Below, one piece after another: positions 50,462 through 59,270 of a stretch of 64,000 bases of DNA. A model generated the notes under the pieces. That model was not told the DNA's origin and did no database searches. It saw only the letters and a program-made list of their open reading frames with translations. The DNA is taken from contig DAONEM010000001.1 of assembly GCA_035403085.1 (NCBI GenBank), positions 62,001 to 126,000 on the forward strand, written 5' to 3'. The DNA comes from JAMOAD01 sp023621955. GTDB lineage: Bacteria; Acidobacteriota; Aminicenantia; JAMOAD01. The position numbers and the translations under genes were made by a program. Each line of letters begins with the position of its first letter. The first letter of the stretch is position 1.

Positions 50462-52157
50462 CGGAGAAGACCTCCTCGGGAAGGAGAACCTGACGGTACT
50501 CTTTGAGAGTCTTCTCTTTCTTCGAGAGAGGAGGGTTGAAGAGTTTCTTCAGGAGTGAAGCCTTCAGCTCCCAACGGGGATTTTTCAAGAGAGCCTCTTT
50601 CGGCATTCCCTCCTGGTAGCTGAGAACCTTGAGCTCCGTCCCCGGTAGCACCCCACCCTCGCCGGAGAGGCCCGCCACGGACAGGAGATCCTTCTCTTCC
50701 AAGGGTGCTCCCAGGAGAGTCTCCATGACTTTCGGCAAGGGGCCGCGGTAATAGAGCTTCTGGCGAAGGTTGACCACCAGGAAACGCCCCTCCCCTTCCC
50801 GGATCATCTCACCCAAAGAGACGAGAGGGAAGTGGTAGAAGTGGAAACGGAGGTAATTGTCCCGTTTATCGTACTCCATACGGACCCTCAGGCTTCGGCT
50901 CTCCCCGGCGCTCTTGATCTTAACGCCGTAGAGGCCGGAGAAGGTGCTCCATCGGGGAAGAGCGAGGGCCATCTCGGTCAGGCGCCGCCTGATATGGGTC
51001 ATGGCTCCGGCGGGAAGAAGAGAGACCAGTGGGTGGTCGCCTTCCAGCGACTTACGGTAGTAGACATCCGCATCGTGCCATCTGTTGAGTCTGTAGGCCA
51101 CTTCGCCGGCGATCCAGTTGGTCACCCGGTCGTTCCAATCAAATTTCAAGAGGGAGGCGATGACCTTCTCCGCCTCCTTGTACTGTTTCTTATGGAGGTA
51201 GACCAGGGAGAGAGACTGCCTCGAAAAGATGGGGCAGAGTTCCCCCCTCTTGGATGTGGTAAGCCACTTCTCTACGCGGTCACCGTTTTCCAGCTCTCCC
51301 CCCAGGAGGGAGAGGAGAATCACCGTGGACGCTGTCAGGAAGGGAGTTCTACTTCCTCCGACCTGAAGACTCTTTTCGAACCATTTGAGCGCATCCTTCT
51401 CTCTGTTGTTCCTGAGGGCTATGCGGCCGCGGTAGTAGTAGATGGTGGCCCGGGAAAAGGCTCCCTTTTCCAGTTCGTTCAGAAACTTCTCGCCCAGATC
51501 GGTCCTGGGCATCTTCACCATCTCTTCAAAGAAGGAGACTTGGTACTCTGGGTGGGAGAGGACCCACTCCTTCCACTCCCGAATATCACCCTTGATCAAA
51601 AGTTCAAAGACTTGGAGCAGGGAGCTGTTCTTCGGAAGATCTTCACAGCTCGGCCCTCCAGGGGACATGAAGGTGCGGCGGCAAAGCTCGTACCGAACCT
51701 GTCCCCACGCACGAGGGGAGAGCCTGCTCCCGTTCGCCCTCTCGATGCCGGCCTCCTTGCGTACCAGGCTCCAATCTTCGGGGAGAAACCCTTGGGGGGG
51801 CAGAGGAATCGTGCGCAGAAGCCTCTCACCTTCTCTTCGGTAGCCCAGCTCAATGGCGATTCTGGCTAAGACGAAGCGGTCTTCAGGGTTGTTCTGACTC
51901 AGCGGATACTCTTGAAGGGCGGAGAAGAGGGGCTCCCTATCTCCCAGAATCGAAAGGGAGAAGAGGTAGAGCCTGACGTTTCGAGGATCTCTGGAGAGGG
52001 TCTCCCTCTCTTGAGAGAACAACCGAACAGCTTCGGCGAAATGGCTCTCTCGGTAGAGACGCTCCAGGGTGTTCTCGCTCTCCCGAGAGGGGTTCTTTCC
52101 GCTTCCGGAGAGGGGAAGAACCATGAGCAAGAGGAGGAGGAAAGCCCATTTTTTCAT
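50451..52157 (-). CDS. Exported TPR protein with LolB-like C-terminal domain
   Basis: Predicted periplasmic or outer-membrane-associated protein of 568 residues. A signal peptide (MKKWAFLLLLLMVLPLSGSG) precedes a long run of helical TPR-like repeats (about 30-390; for example ATIYYYRGRIALRNNREKDA). The last ~165 residues begin WSTFSGLYGVKIKSAG and continue with RVRMEYDKRDNYLRFHFY and FLVVNLRQKLYYRGPLP, which by eye resembles LolB/LolA-fold lipoprotein carriers. No lipobox cysteine is visible. In many Gram-negatives a TPR gene and lolB sit just upstream of ispE; here both appear in one protein. Confidence 0.75.
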   Translation of the reverse strand: MKKWAFLLLLLMVLPLSGSGKNPSRESENTLERLYRESHFAEAVRLFSQERETLSRDPRNVRLYLFSLSILGDREPLFSALQEYPLSQNNPEDRFVLARIAIELGYRREGERLLRTIPLPPQGFLPEDWSLVRKEAGIERANGSRLSPRAWGQVRYELCRRTFMSPGGPSCEDLPKNSSLLQVFELLIKGDIREWKEWVLSHPEYQVSFFEEMVKMPRTDLGEKFLNELEKGAFSRATIYYYRGRIALRNNREKDALKWFEKSLQVGGSRTPFLTASTVILLSLLGGELENGDRVEKWLTTSKRGELCPIFSRQSLSLVYLHKKQYKEAEKVIASLLKFDWNDRVTNWIAGEVAYRLNRWHDADVYYRKSLEGDHPLVSLLPAGAMTHIRRRLTEMALALPRWSTFSGLYGVKIKSAGESRSLRVRMEYDKRDNYLRFHFYHFPLVSLGEMIREGEGRFLVVNLRQKLYYRGPLPKVMETLLGAPLEEKDLLSVAGLSGEGGVLPGTELKVLSYQEGMPKEALLKNPRWELKASLLKKLFNPPLSKKEKTLKEYRQVLLPEEVFSDEP

Positions 52158-52163
52158 CACCCT

Positions 52164-52172
52164 ATCTTACCA
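52164..52172 (-). promoter_or_regulatory. Extended minus-10 promoter, leaderless, upstream of the TPR gene
   Basis: On the minus strand TGG followed by TAAGAT, then six bases and ATG. The -35 region is poor. It would start the large ispE-prs-rpsF-dnaB transcript at or beside the start codon; a GTG one codon upstream is an alternative start. Confidence 0.5.
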
Positions 52173-52211
52173 CATCGGAGGGAAAATGGGCGGAAAGAGG
52201 CTCCGGGAGAC

Positions 52212-52240
52212 TTGCCAGAAGGAGAAAAAAGTTGTATTAT
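52212..52240 (+). promoter_or_regulatory. Promoter of rpmE-prfA-prmC
   Basis: TTGCCA, 17 nt, TATTAT. The leader of about 16 nt contains CAGGAGG before the rpmE ATG. Confidence 0.75.
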
Positions 52241-52262
52241 AGGGCGACTTCAGGAGGTTAAC

Positions 52263-52478
52263 ATGAAAGATAAGATCCACCCCTGGTACGGTGAAACCAC
52301 CGTCGTCTGTGCCTGCGGAAATACATTCAAAACCCGCTCCACCAAGAAAGAGATCCATGTGGAGATCTGCTCTGAGTGCCATCCCTTCTACACCGGCAAG
52401 CAGAAGTTCATCGACACGGCGGGAAAGATTGAGAAGTTCAAGAAGAAGTACGGCGACAGCTACATGAAGAATTCTTAA
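52263..52478 (+). CDS. rpmE: 50S ribosomal protein bL31 (zinc-binding form)
   Basis: Inter-subunit bridge protein of 71 residues. C16-A-C18 and C36-SE-C39 form the zinc site of the type A form, followed by HPFYTGKQKFIDTAGKIEKF, the family core. AGGAGG lies 6 nt before the ATG. Its stop overlaps the prfA ATG by one base (TAATG), the common rpmE-prfA-prmC order. Confidence 0.96.
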   Translation: MKDKIHPWYGETTVVCACGNTFKTRSTKKEIHVEICSECHPFYTGKQKFIDTAGKIEKFKKKYGDSYMKNS

Positions 52479-53557
52479 TGTTGCACCGCCTGAAGAGCCT
52501 GGAGGCTCGCTACAACGAGCTCCTCTCTCTTCTTGCCCGGGAGGATGTAGCCCGGGACTTCAATCAATACAAGAATATCTCCCGAGAACTGAGTCAGCTT
52601 GAGCCTGTGGTTAAGGCTTTTCAGGAGTACCTTCGCTTGGAAGAGAAACTCCGGGAAGACCGGGAGATCTTGAAAGAGGGAGGAGACAAAGAGCTGAAAG
52701 AGTTGGCCGAAGGCGAGATCAAAACCCTCACCTTCGAGTCTGAAAGCTTGGAGCGGGAGATTCGTTCCCTTCTCTTGAAAAACGATCCCGACGGACGCCG
52801 GGATATTATCGTAGAAATACGCGCTGGGACCGGAGGCGAAGAGGCAGCTCTTTTCGCCTCCGAGCTCTACAGGATGTATTTCCGCCTCGCCGAAAAGAAA
52901 CTCTGGAAAGCCGAGCTTTTAAACATCAACAACTCCGATCTGAAGGGAATCAAAGAGGTGGTGTTCTCCATCTCTGGAGAGAACGTCTACGCCCGGCTAC
53001 AGTACGAAAGCGGTGTACATCGGGTTCAAAGGGTACCTCAAACCGAGGCCTCCGGCAGGATCCACACCTCAACCGCAACCGTGGCGGTTCTCCCAGAAGT
53101 TGAGGAGGTGGACGTTAAGATCGACCCGAAAGATCTGAGAATCGATGTCTTCGCGGCGACCGGGCCTGGGGGGCAGAACGTCAACCGTAACTACACGGCC
53201 ATCCGTATCACCCACTTGCCGACGAACACGGTCGTAAGCATTCAGGATGAGAAGTCCCAACACAAGAACAAGACCAAGGCTCTGCGTATCCTTCGGTCCA
53301 GACTCTACGAGATGGAGCAGAAGAAGAGGCATGAGGAGATCGCCGAGAAGAGGAAATCCCAGGTAGGTTCCGGAGAGAGAAGCGAGAAGATCCGAACCTA
53401 CAACTTCACCCAAAACAGGGTCACCGACCACAGGATCGGGGTCAGCGTCTTCAACATCCCTAGTTTCCTGGACGGCGACATGGACGAGATTCTGGACGCC
53501 CTCTCCACACACTTCGAGACTCAAAGGCTGGAAGAGACGCTGGGAAGAGAGGAGTGA
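52478..53557 (+). CDS. prfA: Peptide chain release factor 1
   Basis: Recognises UAA/UAG and triggers peptide release. The 359-residue protein has the GGQ motif in ATGPGGQNVNRNY (near residue 230) and the RF1-type VHRVQRVPQTEASGRIHTSTATVAVLPE region. The C-terminal end is RIGVSVFNIPSFLDGDMDEI. The frame is continuous, so no programmed frameshift as in prfB. Confidence 0.96.
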   Translation: MLHRLKSLEARYNELLSLLAREDVARDFNQYKNISRELSQLEPVVKAFQEYLRLEEKLREDREILKEGGDKELKELAEGEIKTLTFESESLEREIRSLLLKNDPDGRRDIIVEIRAGTGGEEAALFASELYRMYFRLAEKKLWKAELLNINNSDLKGIKEVVFSISGENVYARLQYESGVHRVQRVPQTEASGRIHTSTATVAVLPEVEEVDVKIDPKDLRIDVFAATGPGGQNVNRNYTAIRITHLPTNTVVSIQDEKSQHKNKTKALRILRSRLYEMEQKKRHEEIAEKRKSQVGSGERSEKIRTYNFTQNRVTDHRIGVSVFNIPSFLDGDMDEILDALSTHFETQRLEETLGREE

Positions 53558-54399
53558 TCGCCTTAAGGGAGATGTTGCGCAGGGGCGGAGAACTCCTCAG
53601 GGATGTCTCCGAGGCTCCGGAACTTGAGGCCCTGGTCCTTTTGGAAGAGTCGACCTCCCTCTCCAGGACCCACCTCTTCGCCCACCCCGAATCCTCGTTG
53701 ACCGAAGAGAGAGCGGCAGAGTTCTTCACCCTTATCGAGAGACGCCGTCGAGAGAGACTTCCTTTGGCCTACCTGACGGGCCGCAGGGAATTCTTCTCCC
53801 TCCAATTCTCCGTCACCAGGGATGTTTTCATCCCCCGACCCGAAACGGAGCTCCTCGTCGAGGAGGGACTCGATTACCTCTCCACCCTTCCCTCTCAAGC
53901 CTCTCCTCGGGTCCTGGATATTGGCACCGGATCCGGGGCGATCATCGTCGCGCTGAGAAAGCACTACACCGGCCGAGGCCTGTTCTTTGCGACCGACATC
54001 GCCAGGGAGAGCCTCAGTGTGGCCAGGAAGAACGCCATCGACAACGGCGTTGCGGACATTCTCTTCCTTCAGGCCCCCTTCTTCGATGCTTTCGCCCCAG
54101 GACAACGCTTCGACCTGATCCTCTCCAATCCGCCCTACATAGACCGAGGAGGCGAGTCCCTCCTCCCTCCGGAGGTTCTTACCGAACCGGATCGGGCGCT
54201 CTTCTCTGCAGAGAGGGGACTCTACCACATCAGAAAGATTCTTCGCCTGGCTCCGGGCTACCTCAAGCCAGGAGGAAGGCTTCTCATGGAGACAGGAGAG
54301 GACCAACGCTCGGCCTTGGAAGAGGAGTTTGGGACAGAACTCACCTTTATCCAGGATCTCTCGGGAAAGACCCGCTTCATCCGTATGGACCATCGGTGA
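53554..54399 (+). CDS. prmC: Release factor glutamine methyltransferase
   Basis: Methylates the GGQ glutamine of release factors. The 281 residues show the N-terminal helical domain, PLAYLTGRREFFSLQF, FIPRPETELLVEEGL, SAM motif VLDIGTGSGAI and the catalytic LSNPPYI. The start is GTG overlapping the prfA stop; the ATG six codons later is an alternative. It ends about 50 nt before the promoter-bearing start of the response regulator. Confidence 0.94.
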   Translation: MIALREMLRRGGELLRDVSEAPELEALVLLEESTSLSRTHLFAHPESSLTEERAAEFFTLIERRRRERLPLAYLTGRREFFSLQFSVTRDVFIPRPETELLVEEGLDYLSTLPSQASPRVLDIGTGSGAIIVALRKHYTGRGLFFATDIARESLSVARKNAIDNGVADILFLQAPFFDAFAPGQRFDLILSNPPYIDRGGESLLPPEVLTEPDRALFSAERGLYHIRKILRLAPGYLKPGGRLLMETGEDQRSALEEEFGTELTFIQDLSGKTRFIRMDHR

Positions 54400-54413
54400 T
54401 TCTTCCCCCCTTT

Positions 54414-54443
54414 TTGACAGAACCTCAAGGAGTATGGTATTTT
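54414..54443 (+). promoter_or_regulatory. Promoter ending five bases before a start codon (leaderless)
   Basis: Perfect TTGACA, 18 nt, TATTTT, then ATTCT and the ATG of the response regulator. The expected transcription start is at the start codon; no ribosome site fits between. Confidence 0.7.
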
Positions 54444-54448
54444 ATTCT

Positions 54449-55567
54449 ATGAATTTTCCTGAAACATCACCTAACCTTATCCTCGTTGTCGATGACGAAA
54501 TCAACATCCGTGAACTGATCAAAGAGTTCCTCGAAGAAGAGGGGAACTTCCAGATCATCACGGCCTCCAACGGACGGGAAGCTCTCGAACTTTTCCAGAA
54601 GCACAGTCGAGAGATCGCCATCATCATGTCGGACATCAAGATGCCCCTCATGGACGGTCTCGAACTTCTCCGGGAACTTCGCGCCATAGAGCCGGAAGCC
54701 GTTGTCGTCATGATCTCCGCGTTGACCGATATCCAGTCCGCCATCAACGCCATGGACAGAGGGGCCTACAGCTATATCACCAAACCCTTCAAAGTCTCGG
54801 AACTGCTGATCATGGTCAGACGGGCTGTTGAGAAGCGGAAACTCCTTCTGGAAAACAAGATGTACCAGAAGCACCTGGAGGAATTGGTCGCGGAAAGAAC
54901 CCTGGAGGTCAGGAAGGCCTATCAAGAGCTTGACAAGACATACCACTCGACGCTCACCGCCTTGGTCAACGCCCTGGACAGCCGTGACACCGAGACCGAA
55001 GGCCACTCCCACAGGGTCATGAGCTACACCCTCTTTCTGGCGGAGCTGATGGGAATCACCGATTCCAAAGTTCTCGACACTCTCAAGACCGGCGCCCTCC
55101 TTCACGATATTGGGAAGATCGGCATCCCCGACGCCATCCTCAGAAAGCCGGCGAAGCTGGACAACGACGAATGGCTGATCATGAAGCAGCACCCTGTTCT
55201 CGGCTACAAGATCATCCAGGGAATCGAAAAGCTTGAGAATGCGGCGTTAATCGTCTTAAACCACCAGGAACGGTTCAACGGAACCGGCTACCCCAACGGG
55301 TTGAAAGGGGAGAACATCCCCCTGGGCGCCAGAATCTTTGCCGTCGCCGACACCGTCGATGCCATGACCTCTGACAGGCCCTACCGCAAAGCCCTAAGTT
55401 TCGAAAACGTCGCCGACGAACTCCTCAAATACAAGGGGGAACAGTTCGATCCCGTCGTCGTGGACGCCTTCTTTCAGAAACCCCTGGAAGAGTGGAAGAG
55501 GTACAAGGAGATGACCGTCGCCGAGGTCAGCAGAGAGCCCTTGTCCTCTCTGAAGACTCCGCTCTGA
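54449..55567 (+). CDS. Response regulator with HD-GYP output domain
   Basis: Two-component regulator of 372 residues, likely degrading c-di-GMP. The receiver domain (about 8-125) has DDE acidic residues, phosphoacceptor D62 in IIMSDIKMP and the K of TKPFK. A coiled linker leads to the HD-GYP domain (about 165-350) with HSHRVMSY, LLHDIGKIGIP, HPVLGYKI and NHQERFNGTGYPNG. The HHE signature reads HQE here and DG reads NG, so activity may be altered. No adjacent histidine kinase. The 3' end overlaps recD2 by 41 nt on the other strand. Confidence 0.9.
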   Translation: MNFPETSPNLILVVDDEINIRELIKEFLEEEGNFQIITASNGREALELFQKHSREIAIIMSDIKMPLMDGLELLRELRAIEPEAVVVMISALTDIQSAINAMDRGAYSYITKPFKVSELLIMVRRAVEKRKLLLENKMYQKHLEELVAERTLEVRKAYQELDKTYHSTLTALVNALDSRDTETEGHSHRVMSYTLFLAELMGITDSKVLDTLKTGALLHDIGKIGIPDAILRKPAKLDNDEWLIMKQHPVLGYKIIQGIEKLENAALIVLNHQERFNGTGYPNGLKGENIPLGARIFAVADTVDAMTSDRPYRKALSFENVADELLKYKGEQFDPVVVDAFFQKPLEEWKRYKEMTVAEVSREPLSSLKTPL

Positions 55568-57692
55568 GAAGCTCTTCCAAACGGGTGTTCCTCTTCAGGG
55601 GCGTATCGTTTTCGATAGCCCTGTTGAGGGCTTCCCGCTCCCCTACGAAGATCACCATCTTCTTGGCCCTTGTGATGGCTGTATAGATCAGGTTTCTCTG
55701 TAACATCAGCCCGTGGCTTCTCATCAGGACCAAGACGACGATTGGGTATTCGCTCCCCTGAGACTTGTGAATCGAGAGGGCGTAGGCGGGAACCAGTTCG
55801 ATCAACTCCCCGGGAGCGTAGTGAACACGCCTATTCCCGTAGAGAACAACCCCACTCTGCTCTGTTATGTCCACGTCGACGAGACGGCCGATGTCTCCGT
55901 TGAAGACCTCTTTGTCATAGTCGTTCTTAATCTGCATCACCTTGTCACCGCTACGGAGCTCTATTCCCTCCCCTACCTTCACCCTCTTCCCCGCTGGGTT
56001 GAGGCTCTCCTGAATCTTCTTGTTCAAAGCGGTGACACCGGCGTCTCCCCTGTAGAGGGGGGCCAGAATCTGGACATCGTCGGAGAGGGGATCCACTTGA
56101 AAACGGCCGGGCAAGCGCCGACAGTAAAGGTCGACGACCACCTGTTGAACCCTCTCTTCGTCCCCTGGAGAGAGGAAGTAGAAATCGCCGATCTCCTCTC
56201 TGTTGCGCGCAGGGAAGAGGGGTTCATCCCCCGCCTTGATTTTCTGGGCGTTCAAAGGGATGAGGCTCTTCTCGTCTTGTCGGTAGAGGGTCTTAAGGAG
56301 CAGGGTCGGAAGGGCTTCCGATTGAACCATGTCCTTGAAGACCGCCCCGGGGCCGACGGAAGGAAGCTGGTAATGGTCTCCCACGAAGATCAGTTGTGCC
56401 GCCGGAGGAAGGGCATCCAAGAGCCGGTAGAAGAGGAAGAGGTCGACCATGGACCCCTCGTCAACGATCAGCGTGTCGGTCTCCAGAGGGTTCATCCTGT
56501 TTCTGTTGAAGATCTCCTTCCCCGGCATATACTCAAGGAGACGGTGGAGGGTCTTCGCTTCGAAGCCCGTGGCCTCTTGAATCCTCTTTGCCGCCCTCCC
56601 GGTGGGGGCCGCGATGGTGACCCGTCGGCCTACCCTTTGAAGGAGGGTGGCGACGAAGACCATGAGGGTCGTCTTCCCCGTTCCAGGTCCCCCTGTAAGA
56701 ACCGAGGCCTTACTGGAGAGCAGGGAGAGGACCGACGCTCTCTGAACATCGTCCAGATGGATTCCCTTCTCCTCTTCGAGCTCCAAAACATCCTCTTTCC
56801 TCACGGCGGGAGGAAGAAAGAGAAACCTCTGCAGAAGCTTGAGCCTCTCGGCGGATCGTTCCTCCAGGGTAGCCACGTATAATAGGGAGACCCCCCGAGG
56901 GTGAAGGAGAATCTCCTTTTCCGAAGCCATCTCCGTCAAGAGCCCCTGCCAGAGTTCCCTAGCCTGGGGGATCTCCCTCTCCACACCCTCCGCCAGTTCC
57001 TCTGGGGTCAAGAAGGTGTGACCATCCTGAAGAGCCTCTTCCAGAAGGAAGAGAAGAAAACTCTTGATCCGGAAGGGGGAGTCCTCGGCGATCCCCATCT
57101 TCTTGGCGACCCTGTCGGCGATGCGAAAGCCGATCCCCTTCACCTCGCGGATCAGGATGTAAGGGTTCTCCCGCACCCTCTCCTCGGCCTCGGCTCCCAT
57201 CTTTTCGATGACCCTATAGCAGAGGGCGCTCCCCAAGCCCAGGGAGTGGAGAAAGAGGTAGGTCTTGAGGGTCCTCCGGATCTCTTCGGCCTTCTCGCCG
57301 TACCCCTCCTGCACCCTCTTGGAGAGGCCCTTCACCTCTTTGAGCCGCTCCGGATGCTCCTGAAGGACCTCAAACCCCTGGTCTCCAAAATGGTCGACGA
57401 TCTTCTTGGCCGTCTTCCAGCCGAGCCCTGTCACGCCGAGAGAGACGAGGTAGCGGACCAAGCCGTCCCTGAGCGGCCTCTGATCCTTGACGAAGGAGAC
57501 AACCTTGTACTGTTGGCCAAAGCGCTCATGCTGTTGAACTTCGGCTTCCGCTTCCAGAGTGTCTCCCTCCCCTACCCCCGGCAACTCTCCCAGGACGGTG
57601 ACGACTCCCCCCGAGGAGAGCCGAAAGCGGAGGACTTTATAATCCCCCTCCTTTTCGAAGAGAATCCCCAACACATAGCCGTGGAGGAGCAC
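55527..57692 (-). CDS. recD2: RecD2-type superfamily 1 DNA helicase
   Basis: 5'-3' DNA helicase of the RecD2 family, which acts without RecBC in many bacteria. The 721 residues contain an N-terminal OB-like and helix-hairpin-helix region (LGVTGLGWKTAKKIVDHFG and KGIGFRIADRVAKKMG), Walker A VLTGGPGTGKTTL (about 341-353), Walker B LIVDEGSMVDL, GDHYQLPSVGPGAV, and C-terminal YALSIHKSQGSEYPIV and TAITRAKKMV. The start is GTG eight bases after GAGG, following truB by 10 nt. Confidence 0.93.
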   Translation of the reverse strand: MLLHGYVLGILFEKEGDYKVLRFRLSSGGVVTVLGELPGVGEGDTLEAEAEVQQHERFGQQYKVVSFVKDQRPLRDGLVRYLVSLGVTGLGWKTAKKIVDHFGDQGFEVLQEHPERLKEVKGLSKRVQEGYGEKAEEIRRTLKTYLFLHSLGLGSALCYRVIEKMGAEAEERVRENPYILIREVKGIGFRIADRVAKKMGIAEDSPFRIKSFLLFLLEEALQDGHTFLTPEELAEGVEREIPQARELWQGLLTEMASEKEILLHPRGVSLLYVATLEERSAERLKLLQRFLFLPPAVRKEDVLELEEEKGIHLDDVQRASVLSLLSSKASVLTGGPGTGKTTLMVFVATLLQRVGRRVTIAAPTGRAAKRIQEATGFEAKTLHRLLEYMPGKEIFNRNRMNPLETDTLIVDEGSMVDLFLFYRLLDALPPAAQLIFVGDHYQLPSVGPGAVFKDMVQSEALPTLLLKTLYRQDEKSLIPLNAQKIKAGDEPLFPARNREEIGDFYFLSPGDEERVQQVVVDLYCRRLPGRFQVDPLSDDVQILAPLYRGDAGVTALNKKIQESLNPAGKRVKVGEGIELRSGDKVMQIKNDYDKEVFNGDIGRLVDVDITEQSGVVLYGNRRVHYAPGELIELVPAYALSIHKSQGSEYPIVVLVLMRSHGLMLQRNLIYTAITRAKKMVIFVGEREALNRAIENDTPLKRNTRLEELLRAESSERTRALC

Positions 57693-57702
57693 AGAGGGAG
57701 CC

Positions 57703-58599
57703 TCAGTGTTGGAGCATGACCACGGGGCGGAAGACCCTCTGAGGGATGTCGGGCTTGGCGAGGCAGAGGAACCGGCCTTCGTCGTCGAAGAGTTTGAAGT
57801 AGTCGGCTCGAACTCCCTCGACCTTGGCCACCTCTTCCAGAGGAACCTTGGCGCCGTTGGCTGCCAAGACGGCCCCCCGAGGGGTGAGGATGATCTTGGG
57901 AAACTCGGGGAAGATCGACTCGATGGGAAGGATGTAACGGAGATAGTTCTCCTCTTCCGCCGACTGTCGGAGGTCCTCCAAGGTAATGGCGTGCTCCACG
58001 TGAAAATCGCCGATACGGATTCTCCTCAGGGCGGAGAGGGCGGCGCCGGTTCCAAGCAACTCCCCGATATCGTTGGCAAGGCTTCGGATATAGGTTCCCG
58101 AAGAGGTGGTCACATCGAAGGAGAAGGAGGAAGAAGAGAATTCGGTCAGGTTGAGAGACTCGATCCTAACCTTCACGGGCTCTCTCTCGATGCTCTTCCC
58201 CTCACGAGCAAGCTTGTAGAGAGGTTGTCCCTGATGCTTCTTGGCCGAAAACATGGGAGGCACCTGCAGGATGTCGCCGAGGAAACGGTTCAAGGCCTCC
58301 TTCAACTCTCCCTCGGAGACAGAGACGCTCTTGCGGCGTAAAACCGTGCCGGTCATGTCGTAGGTGTCCGTGCAGACCCCCAGTTCAACGGTCGCCCTGT
58401 AGGTTTTGCTCCTCTCTTGGAAGAGGTCGAAGAACTTCGTTGCCTGATCGAGGGCGATCAGGAGAAGCCCGGTGGCCATAGGATCGAGGGTCCCGAAATG
58501 GCCGACCTTCTTGACCTTCAATATTCCCTTCACCTCCCGAACCATGTCGAAAGAGGAGGCGTCTTGTGGTTTGTCTAAGAGTAAGAGTCCCGCTATCAT
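57703..58599 (-). CDS. truB: tRNA pseudouridine-55 synthase
   Basis: Makes pseudouridine 55 in the T loop of tRNAs. The 298 residues have GLLLLDKPQDASSFDMV, catalytic Asp39 in HFGTLDPMATGLLL, QVPPMFSAKKHQGQPLYKLAREG, and the SSGTYIRSLANDIG segment. A short C-terminal PUA-like region follows. The true start is this ATG behind GGGGTGA; longer upstream frames overlap the next gene. It has its own promoter. Confidence 0.95.
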   Translation of the reverse strand: MIAGLLLLDKPQDASSFDMVREVKGILKVKKVGHFGTLDPMATGLLLIALDQATKFFDLFQERSKTYRATVELGVCTDTYDMTGTVLRRKSVSVSEGELKEALNRFLGDILQVPPMFSAKKHQGQPLYKLAREGKSIEREPVKVRIESLNLTEFSSSSFSFDVTTSSGTYIRSLANDIGELLGTGAALSALRRIRIGDFHVEHAITLEDLRQSAEEENYLRYILPIESIFPEFPKIILTPRGAVLAANGAKVPLEEVAKVEGVRADYFKLFDDEGRFLCLAKPDIPQRVFRPVVMLQH

Positions 58600-58614
58600 G
58601 CTTTCACCCCGGCT

Positions 58615-58643
58615 ATTATAGACGACTCGGGCCACATCTTCAA
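58615..58643 (-). promoter_or_regulatory. Promoter of truB-recD2
   Basis: On the minus strand TTGAAG, 17 nt, perfect TATAAT, about 15 nt from the truB ATG with GGGGTGA between. Confidence 0.7.
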
Positions 58644-58652
58644 GAGAGGCTT

Positions 58653-59270
58653 TCAGGAAGCGGTTTTCAAAAAGATCGGTTTCTTCCTTGACAAGGGCAT
58701 ACCCCGAGGAGAAAGGATGAAGAGGAGGCGGCCCGGGACCACCGAGAGGGAGCGAATCGGATAGACCGTGCAGAAAGGTTTGAGAAGGAGGGAGAAATTG
58801 TCGCCCAAGAGGGGGAGAAGCCACTCCAGCATCCCCGCGCTCAGCGTTACAGAGCCGAAGGTGAGCTTTTCGATGCGCAGTCGATAACAGAAATCTCCGC
58901 TCGAAACCAGGCGCATTCTCATGGTGACCTCCGTGGAGGACCCGAAGAGAGGGCCCAGAGCCTTCTGCCCGGTGGGGTTTCCAGCGATGACCATCCGTCC
59001 CTCCCCCACACCGTCTCCGAGAAGGCGAAGCCGGAAGAGGAGAACGTTTGGGGTGAAGAGTTCTTTCTTGTGGAAGTGGAAGTAGGAGTTCAACTCCCCT
59101 TCGGTGAAGCTCCATTTTCCTTTGACGATCTCACCTCTCTCTACGCCTTTCCAAAAGAGGGCCACCACCTTGGCCTTCTCGGGGGAGAGATGGGTGTCTA
59201 CGCCTTGCCCAAAGAGGGAGAGGCACAAGAGGAGAAGAGAGGTCGCGAAGAGAAGAGCTCTTACCTTCAC
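58653..59270 (-). CDS. Exported protein of unknown function
   Basis: Protein of 205 residues with a clear signal peptide (VKVRALLFATSLLLLCLSLF), cut probably after GQG or nearby. The mature part alternates short strands (YSYFHFHKK-like region, EVTMRMRLV, FCYRLRIEKLTFG) and has a hydrophobic stretch MLEWLLPLLG; a beta-rich lipid-binding fold is possible. I do not recognise the family. The start is GTG overlapping the DUF89 gene stop (GTGA), so it is co-translated with it. Confidence 0.7.
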   Translation of the reverse strand: MKVRALLFATSLLLLCLSLFGQGVDTHLSPEKAKVVALFWKGVERGEIVKGKWSFTEGELNSYFHFHKKELFTPNVLLFRLRLLGDGVGEGRMVIAGNPTGQKALGPLFGSSTEVTMRMRLVSSGDFCYRLRIEKLTFGSVTLSAGMLEWLLPLLGDNFSLLLKPFCTVYPIRSLSVVPGRLLFILSPRGMPLSRKKPIFLKTAS

